Assembly: GCF_025567315.1 (NCBI RefSeq)
Contig: NZ_JAOQJE010000013.1
Location: 14,724 to 78,723, forward strand
Length of the DNA: 64,000 bases
DNA from: Agathobaculum ammoniilyticum
GTDB lineage: Bacteria; Bacillota; Clostridia; Oscillospirales; Butyricicoccaceae
Reading direction: 5' to 3'
Part shown: positions 58,821 to 64,000 of the stretch, one piece after another
How positions within the stretch are numbered: the stretch's first letter is position 1
Layout: every line of letters starts with the position of its first letter
Position numbers and translations under genes: made by a program
Notes under the pieces: generated by a model
Told to the model about the DNA's origin: nothing
The model's input: the letters and a program-made list of their open reading frames with translations, nothing else
Database searches by the model: none

Positions 58821-60320
58821 TTAATCTGCTGTACCGGTTGCGTAGCGCATGATCTTTTCTTGAGAGAAATCCTTACGCTCAATGATGCCGACGGCTTTCC
58901 CCTCGCTCATTACCAGTATTCGATCGCTCATCCCCATGACCTCCGGCATTTCTGAGGAAACGATGATAACGCATTTCCCTTGCTTGGCAAGGTTTGTCAG
59001 CAGCCTGTGAATCTCGGATTTACTTCCCACATCGATACCGCGTGTGGGCTCATCGAAAATAAGGATATCGGGGCTGGTTAGCAGCCATCGTCCGACCAAT
59101 ACCTTTTGTTGATTTCCCCCTGACAGATTTGAAATCGGTGTGTTAATTCCGGGGGTCTTTATCGAAAGGAGCTTTTTCATCTCTTCCGCAGAATGCACGG
59201 TCATTTTCCGCATGATAAAGGGCCCTTTTGCATGTTTGGATAATGAGGCAGCCACTGTATTCAAACGCACGCTTAACGATAAAAAACAGCCGCTTTGTTT
59301 TCTATCTTCCGTAAGGAGGCAAAACCCATATCGAATTGCATCACTGGGCGATTTAATCCGCGCTTCTTTTCCATCCACATAAATTTTACCCGCAGACTTT
59401 TTTCGAACGCCAAACAGTGTTTCAACGACCTCAGTACGCCCTGCGCCCATCAGGCCGGCCAAGCCAAATATTTCTCCCCTGCGAACTTCAAAGCTGACAT
59501 CATGAAATTCGTTATTACGGCTTAGCCCTTCTACCTTCAAATAAACTTCTCCGATTTCCGCTTCTTCCTTGGGAAAAATATTGGTAATTGTACGGCCAAC
59601 CATCATTTGAATCAACTCATCATAAGTAATATCGCTTGCCAGCTTTGTTCCAATGTATTGACCGTCACGAAACACCGATATATCATCGGAGATTTCAAAT
59701 ACCTCGTCCATCTTATGTGTGATGTAAATGATACTGACTTGCTCATCCCTGAGCTTGCGAATAATTTTGAATAGATGCGCGACTTCTGTTTCTGTGATGG
59801 CGGAGGTCGGCTCGTCCATGATAATCAGTTTTGCATTATATGAAATTGCTTTGGCAATCTCACAAAGCTGCTGCTTGGCAACACTCAAGGTTTTCATTTT
59901 TGCATCTGGATCTATATCAATCTCCAGTCGATTAAAAAGTTGAAGAGCCGCTTCATGCATCGCTTTATCGTTTTTGATCCAGAGCCCTTTCAAACATATT
60001 TCCTTGCCTAAAAAAATGTTTTCATATACTTTGAGTTCCTGCACCGTGCTTAGCTCCTGATGAATCATGGCCAGGCCGTCATCCAGAGCTTCTCTTGGCC
60101 CTTTATAGTGTACTTCTTTCCCGTTAAAAATGATTTTCCCACTGTCCCGCGAATAAATTCCCAACAAGATTTTCATCATTGTGGACTTGCCAGCGCCATT
60201 CTCCCCCATCAGAGCATGGACGGTTCCCTTTCTTACGCGCAAATCCACATCTGACAGAGCGATCACCCCGGGAAACGCTTTACAAATACCGCTTGCCTCC
60301 AAAATATACTCTTGTCCCAA
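58821..60320 (-). CDS. Sugar ABC transporter ATP-binding protein (RbsA/MglA-type, two domains)
   Basis: This 499-residue protein has two ATPase domains. The first has Walker A MGENGAGKSTMMK, LSVAKQQLCEIAKA and IIMDEPTSAI; the second has the degenerate GLMGAGRTEVVE P-loop, NLSGGNQQKVLVGRWL and ILIFDEPTRGID. This is standard for ribose/galactose-type importers. I start at TTG 60320 because AGGAGG lies seven bases upstream; the earlier in-frame start has no site. Confidence 0.94.
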   Translation of the reverse strand: MGQEYILEASGICKAFPGVIALSDVDLRVRKGTVHALMGENGAGKSTMMKILLGIYSRDSGKIIFNGKEVHYKGPREALDDGLAMIHQELSTVQELKVYENIFLGKEICLKGLWIKNDKAMHEAALQLFNRLEIDIDPDAKMKTLSVAKQQLCEIAKAISYNAKLIIMDEPTSAITETEVAHLFKIIRKLRDEQVSIIYITHKMDEVFEISDDISVFRDGQYIGTKLASDITYDELIQMMVGRTITNIFPKEEAEIGEVYLKVEGLSRNNEFHDVSFEVRRGEIFGLAGLMGAGRTEVVETLFGVRKKSAGKIYVDGKEARIKSPSDAIRYGFCLLTEDRKQSGCFLSLSVRLNTVAASLSKHAKGPFIMRKMTVHSAEEMKKLLSIKTPGINTPISNLSGGNQQKVLVGRWLLTSPDILIFDEPTRGIDVGSKSEIHRLLTNLAKQGKCVIIVSSEMPEVMGMSDRILVMSEGKAVGIIERKDFSQEKIMRYATGTAD

Positions 60321-60350
60321 AAGTACTCCTCCTTGCCGCATGATAGTTTA

Positions 60351-60384
60351 CAAATGGTTGCCCGCTTTTGCGGACAACCATTTG
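60351..60384. other. Intra-operon stem-loop after the binding-protein gene
   Basis: CAAATGGTTG pairs with CAACCATTTG and extends inward to a 15-bp stem including G-U pairs, with a four-base loop. It lies between the RbsB- and RbsA-type genes, where such hairpins often protect the binding-protein mRNA and lower downstream expression. No T run follows. Confidence 0.65.
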
Positions 60385-60465
60385 CGCAGAAAGAGACAGT
60401 GCTGCTTTTCCATTCTTAATACAGGAAGCGCAGCAGCGTTCCGACCTATGTATTTTTAGGTGTGT

Positions 60466-61437
60466 TTAACTCCACAATGCCAAATATTCATCCACATTAT
60501 CTCTATTAACCAGCAGATCTTTCAGGACGACATCTTCCGGCTGCCCGCCTTTGGCCAGTGCCAGCGCAGCATCCAGCGATTCATAGGCCAAGCCTTTCGC
60601 GTCTGCATAAAAAGTAAGCGTCATATCGCCATTCTTTACATATTCGCAGCCCATCTGAAGGCCATCAATACCCGCGACAACAACATCGTCTATCCCTGCA
60701 TCCTGCAGCGCCAAAATCGCGCCGATTGCCATTTCATCGCAGGCCGCGCAGATCGCATCAAATTCAATGCCAGAGGTAATCCAGGTTTCTACGATCGAAA
60801 TGGCGTCTTCACGCAACCAATCTCCATCCTCGCGTGCAACCAGTTCACATTCAGGCGATGCTTCCAAGGCAGACATTGAACCTTCTTCTCTTTCAGAGGC
60901 AACCAGCGTACCCTCCGTACCCGCCAGATATGCGATCTTACCGGAGCCGCCAATGGCATCGATAACCGCCTGCATCTGCGCTTCGCCAGTCTCTACACCA
61001 TTTGCACCGACAAAACAATCCGCATCTTCCGCATCCTGCTGCATGGCTACATAATTGATCCCCGCTGCTTTGACGGAATCAAGAATAGAAAGCGAGGCTT
61101 CATAATCGACAGGCTTAAGGCAAACGCTGTCAATTCCCATTTCAATCCAGCCTTCTACGACAGCCATTTGTGTGGACACATCAGATTTACCATCGCCAAT
61201 GATGACTTCCACATCCGGGTGTTCATCCGCCCATTGCTCAACATAATCGATAACAGACGAAACCCAGGTATCATTCAAATCGTTTACTGTGTAGCCGATA
61301 ACGATTTTATCTTCTGCTGCCTCGTCCTGCGGCAAATCAGTGGAAGCATCGTTTCCGGATGCTCCATCTGACGAACATCCAGCAAACAGGCTCATCAGCA
61401 TTGCAAATACCACAAACAAAGCGATTCTTTTTTTCAT
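60466..61437 (-). CDS. Sugar ABC transporter substrate-binding lipoprotein (RbsB-type)
   Basis: This 323-residue protein has a lipoprotein signal peptide (KKRIALFVVFAMLMSLFAGC, lipobox LFAGC, Cys at residue 21), an acidic linker and a type I periplasmic-binding fold (VIGYTVNDLNDTWVSSVIDY, VCLKPVDYEASLSILDSVKA, YVAMQQDAEDADCFVGANGV, VVAGIDGLQMGCEYVKNGDM). It captures a monosaccharide or polyol outside the membrane. The exact ligand cannot be read. Confidence 0.93.
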   Translation of the reverse strand: MKKRIALFVVFAMLMSLFAGCSSDGASGNDASTDLPQDEAAEDKIVIGYTVNDLNDTWVSSVIDYVEQWADEHPDVEVIIGDGKSDVSTQMAVVEGWIEMGIDSVCLKPVDYEASLSILDSVKAAGINYVAMQQDAEDADCFVGANGVETGEAQMQAVIDAIGGSGKIAYLAGTEGTLVASEREEGSMSALEASPECELVAREDGDWLREDAISIVETWITSGIEFDAICAACDEMAIGAILALQDAGIDDVVVAGIDGLQMGCEYVKNGDMTLTFYADAKGLAYESLDAALALAKGGQPEDVVLKDLLVNRDNVDEYLALWS

Positions 61438-61508
61438 GATTTTCCTCCTCTTCTCGTCCCTACATTCATGGTAGAACTGCTTTTGTTATTGATCCCCTGC
61501 TTTCCGGA

Positions 61509-62522
61509 TCAGGGGATCTCATCAAGTTTGACAGCGCGGTTTTCTCTCCAGGAAAGTGTCGCCGCTTTTGCTATCCGCACTGCTTGCAGCCCGTCATAGG
61601 CCGTAACCGGCGGTTCCGCACCATTATTCACCACATCAAAAAATGTCGCTTGCGCATGCACGAAAGCATCTGCATAGCGCTCCAGAAAGAAATATACCGG
61701 CTTATCTTCATGAACGCCGTCTTCATTATGTATGCTTACTGTTGTCTCCGGCACATTCCCTACCTGTGCAAAACCTTTTGAGCCATGGACCTCGGTACGT
61801 TGGTCATATCCGCAATTCGACTGACGGCTCAGATCAATCAGTCCAACCGCTCCACTATCGAATTTCAAAACAGCCAGAGCCGTATCGATATCACCATACT
61901 CTGTCAATACAGGATCAATCAATGCGTTACCGCAGGCATATACCTCAGAGACTTCAGAACCTGAAAAAAATCTGGCAAGATCAAAGTCGTGAATCATGGA
62001 ATCAAAATAAATTCCTCCACTCGAGGCAATATATTCATAAGGAGGCAGCGCGGGATCTCTTGAACAGAGTTTAATGATTTGAGGAACCCCAATTTTTCCA
62101 CTGGACACTGTATTTTTCAGTTTTTGTTGGTTTACATCGAAACGGCGCATAAAGCCCATCAGAAATTTTATGCCGGATTTTTGTATTGCTCCAATGGCCT
62201 GGTAAATTTTTTCGATGTCAGAATCCAGCGGTTTTTCACAATATATATTTTTACCGGTTTCGCAAGCCCTCATGATATAGGTGCAGTGCGTTGGTGTCGG
62301 TGAGCAAATAAATACAGCATCTATTTCCGCGTCCTCGAAAACACAGTTTGCGTCCACACCCGTATTTTCTATGCCAATTCGACCAGCCCACTGTCGAGCT
62401 TCTTCGGTCAGGTATGGATCAATAATGTATTTAATTCGGACATCCCGTTGAAACCGAACCAATGCTTCAGCGTGAACTCTCGCGATACGGCCAGCGCCCA
62501 GGATTGCAACAACATTTTTCAT
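61509..62522 (-). CDS. Gfo/Idh/MocA-family oxidoreductase (inositol 2-dehydrogenase-like)
   Basis: This 337-residue protein has an N-terminal Rossmann fold (VVAILGAGRIARVHAEALVR), the family EKP motif in NIYCEKPLDSDIEKIYQAIG, then GFMRRFDVNQQKL and the active-site SMIHDFDLARFFSGSEV with the His-Asp pair of inositol dehydrogenases. It oxidises a sugar or inositol hydroxyl with NAD(P)+. No other iol genes are present, so the true substrate may be another polyol or sugar. Confidence 0.88.
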   Translation of the reverse strand: MKNVVAILGAGRIARVHAEALVRFQRDVRIKYIIDPYLTEEARQWAGRIGIENTGVDANCVFEDAEIDAVFICSPTPTHCTYIMRACETGKNIYCEKPLDSDIEKIYQAIGAIQKSGIKFLMGFMRRFDVNQQKLKNTVSSGKIGVPQIIKLCSRDPALPPYEYIASSGGIYFDSMIHDFDLARFFSGSEVSEVYACGNALIDPVLTEYGDIDTALAVLKFDSGAVGLIDLSRQSNCGYDQRTEVHGSKGFAQVGNVPETTVSIHNEDGVHEDKPVYFFLERYADAFVHAQATFFDVVNNGAEPPVTAYDGLQAVRIAKAATLSWRENRAVKLDEIP

Positions 62523-62532
62523 AAAATACCCC

Positions 62533-63591
62533 TCAGTATTCCTCCGGATACATTACTACTTTCAAAGCCTTACCTGCCCGCAGCAGCTCAAGCCCTTTTT
62601 CATACTCGCTGAGCGGGAAGGTATGTGTTACAATCTCCTCCAACGGCAGTATTCCACTTTCTATAATACGAGCTGTTTTTTCAAAATAATATTTTCCAAG
62701 GAACCCACCAAAAATCGCTGCCTCTTTGCGAACAATCTCTGCCAGCCGTACCGGCGGCATAGCCGTTTCGTCATGTCCGAACATCACGATTTTTCCTCCA
62801 GGGCGAATCATGTCAATCGCTGTGGGCAACAGTTGCCCTACCGCTTCAATACAATGGTCCACCCCCAGTCCATCCGTTTCCTCTAAGCAGACTGCCTTCA
62901 AATCTTCCTTAGCAGGATCAACCACACGGGTGGCACCGCACTTTAACGCTTTTTCTCTGCGGTATTCATACGGCTCCGACACGATAACCTTTGTCGCACC
63001 ATTTGCTTTTGCCATTGCCGCAAAAAGGAGTCCCATAGGGCCTGCCCCCAGAACACAAGCCGTATCCCCTGCTTGAATATCCAGTTTTTCAATAGCATAA
63101 CCAACACAAGAAAGCGGTTCAGCCAAGGCGGCAAGCTGCCAAGGGGTATCTTTGCTGATCTTGTAAACGGAATGTGCTGGAACACAGGTATAGCTTGTCA
63201 ATGCACCGTCCGCAAAAAGCCCCCTCGTAACTCCATGCTCCGGCCACGGCGTATCCTGCTGGCTGTATAGCGTAGTACACTGGCCCGGACGGTCGCTCCG
63301 GCAATTTTTACAGCATCCGCATGGCGGGTGCGGATCAACAATAACTCTGTCCCCGGGCTTCAACCAATCCACTGCCTCCCCTACCGCGGCAACCTCACCA
63401 CAGTATTCATGGCCAAAAATAATACCAGGCTTTGCCGGATGCATTGGCGGATCCATCAAAACATGCAGATCCGTACCGCAAATACCTACGCCCAGCACTT
63501 TAATCTGAACGTCATCCGGCTTTTCCACCTGTGGTACTGGACGATCCTCATAAGCATATTCCCCCGGTTTTTTGAAGATAATTGCTTTCAT
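62533..63591 (-). CDS. Zinc-dependent medium-chain dehydrogenase (sorbitol dehydrogenase-like)
   Basis: This 352-residue protein has the catalytic zinc Cys/His (GVGICGTDLHV, GHEYCGEVAAVGEAV), the structural zinc cysteines PCGCCKNCRSDRPGQC and the Rossmann motif ACVLGAGPMGLLFAAMAKAN. It belongs to the polyol/threonine dehydrogenase branch. First gene of the LacI-controlled operon; ATG 63591 has GGAGG at a longish 11 bases. The frame back to 63624 is not needed. Confidence 0.9.
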   Translation of the reverse strand: MKAIIFKKPGEYAYEDRPVPQVEKPDDVQIKVLGVGICGTDLHVLMDPPMHPAKPGIIFGHEYCGEVAAVGEAVDWLKPGDRVIVDPHPPCGCCKNCRSDRPGQCTTLYSQQDTPWPEHGVTRGLFADGALTSYTCVPAHSVYKISKDTPWQLAALAEPLSCVGYAIEKLDIQAGDTACVLGAGPMGLLFAAMAKANGATKVIVSEPYEYRREKALKCGATRVVDPAKEDLKAVCLEETDGLGVDHCIEAVGQLLPTAIDMIRPGGKIVMFGHDETAMPPVRLAEIVRKEAAIFGGFLGKYYFEKTARIIESGILPLEEIVTHTFPLSEYEKGLELLRAGKALKVVMYPEEY

Positions 63592-63684
63592 GGTGTTCCA
63601 CGCCTCCAGTTGAGTAAAATTCAATACGGTTATACTTAAGTAAAAAGATCATTACATGCTTTACCATAAATGCAGGCTGTTTTG

Positions 63685-63700
63685 ATAAAAACGTTTTTAT
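63685..63700. promoter_or_regulatory. LacI-type operator O1 (perfect palindrome)
   Basis: ATAAAAACGTTTTTAT is a perfect 16-bp palindrome with the central CG typical of LacI/GalR-family sites. It lies just downstream of the predicted start of the minus-strand operon. Confidence 0.8.
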
Positions 63701-63711
63701 TTGTTGTCGCC

Positions 63712-63745
63712 ATTATACCCCCCCCCCCCCCCCCCAGAAATGCAA
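63712..63745 (-). promoter_or_regulatory. Operon promoter with poly-G spacer tract
   Basis: On the minus strand a perfect TATAAT (63712-63717) is directly preceded by 18 G (63718-63735), then TTCT and TTGCAT (63740-63745). The -35/-10 spacing is 22 bp at the current tract length and would be 17 bp with 13 G. The start would fall near 63704, against operator O1. Confidence 0.65.
63718..63735. repeat. Homopolymeric tract of 18 C (G on the minus strand)
   Basis: This is a pure mononucleotide run of 18 C, by far the longest in the window, lying in an otherwise AT-rich intergenic region. Confidence 0.95.
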
Positions 63746-63821
63746 TATTAATTTTGTTAAATCCATCATTTTTGTTAAATATATGATATATCCTCTTCTT
63801 GTTATTGTGATTTATAACCAA

Positions 63822-63851
63822 TTGACACCCTTTTTCTCTTCATGATATATT
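63822..63851 (+). promoter_or_regulatory. Promoter of the divergent gene at 63913
   Basis: Perfect TTGACA (63822-63827), 18-bp spacer, TATATT (63846-63851). The start near 63858 would lie immediately before operator O2. Confidence 0.75.
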
Positions 63852-63863
63852 TTCATTAAGAAT

Positions 63864-63875
63864 AAAAACGTTTTT
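63864..63875. promoter_or_regulatory. LacI-type operator O2
   Basis: AAAAACGTTTTT is a perfect 12-bp palindrome identical to the core of O1, 177 bp away centre to centre. This allows DNA looping between the two divergent promoters. Confidence 0.75.
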
Positions 63876-63912
63876 TGTTTGTGGGCCAAACCAATGAAAG
63901 GAGCAATATTTC

Positions 63913-64000
63913 ATGCAAGAGAAGTACTTAACGACAGCGTATCCGAACATATTTTTTGAGGATAACAAGGTAGGACGGCTGAAGAAACGGCTGTGGGACG
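63913..64000 (+). CDS. 5' end of a divergent gene (cut by window end)
   Basis: ATG 63913 has AAAGGAGC at eight bases and opens MQEKYLTTAYPNIFFEDNKV followed by GRLKKRLWD, continuing past the window. With only 29 residues I cannot name the family. Its promoter and operator match the catabolic operon, so it is presumably another enzyme for the same substrate. Confidence 0.6.
   Translation, partial: MQEKYLTTAYPNIFFEDNKVGRLKKRLWD

Overview
The window reads as a chromosomal segment of a fairly GC-rich Gram-positive anaerobe of the Bacillota, class Clostridia. An Oscillospirales-type gut bacterium is my best guess, from gene content rather than a database match. Supporting signs are SLH-domain surface proteins with a CsaB-type pyruvyl transferase, a collagen-like BclA-type protein beside a glycosyltransferase, a purine cluster with a split PurH/PurO arrangement, an archaeal-type AspRS, strong AGGAGG ribosome sites, frequent TTG starts and consensus TTGACA/TATAAT promoters. 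No rRNA, tRNA or CRISPR array was seen.

1-3.8 kb is a graveyard of mobile DNA: a decayed IS3-family element with visible ends, fragments of integrative-element genes (a frameshifted replication-relaxation-like gene and short remnants), and small XRE regulators. One XRE gene faces a small gene across two near-identical operators. 4.1-6.9 kb holds a glycosyltransferase and a collagen-like surface/spore protein. 6.9-12.9 kb carries trxA, an 8-oxoguanine glycosylase, a ZIP metal transporter behind a metal-box-like dyad, a probable structured non-coding RNA, an RNHCP protein, an HEPN-like orphan and an RNA uracil methyltransferase. 12.9-17.9 kb has an SLH-anchored M16 metalloprotease and an ECF sigma/anti-sigma pair with two tandem copies of an apparent ECF promoter.

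18.8-27.9 kb is a purine biosynthesis operon on the minus strand (purE-purC-purF-purM-purN-purO-like-purH(AICARFT only)-two membrane proteins-purD). It is preceded by a consensus promoter, a 36-codon ORF and a terminator-like hairpin, an arrangement that suggests attenuation. 27.9-33.6 kb encodes cell-surface polysaccharide functions: two glycosyltransferases, one fused to a polysaccharide pyruvyl transferase, and a flippase. These fit with the three SLH proteins in the window, which would bind pyruvylated wall polymer. 33.6-41.3 kb has regulators, aspS, an SLH protein and a second ECF/anti-sigma pair. 41.4-46.7 kb has a Crh-like HPr protein and a housekeeping operon (yqeG, an endonuclease IV-like gene, aroQ, a M24 peptidase, a GNAT). 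46.8-53.5 kb has an SLH protein, a MacAB-like efflux system and a divergent, phosphorylation-dead OmpR-type regulator. 53.7-56.4 kb has rmuC, a small alarmone synthetase and a membrane protein/XRE pair.

56.6-64 kb is a visibly more AT-rich accessory sugar or polyol catabolic operon (dehydrogenase, Gfo/Idh/MocA oxidoreductase, Rbs-type ABC transporter, LacI regulator). Its apparent promoter contains an 18-base G tract between the -35 and -10 elements and has a perfect LacI-type palindrome at the start site. A matching operator lies at a divergent gene cut by the window end. This looks like a phase-variable, LacI-controlled sugar locus and is the most striking observation in the window.
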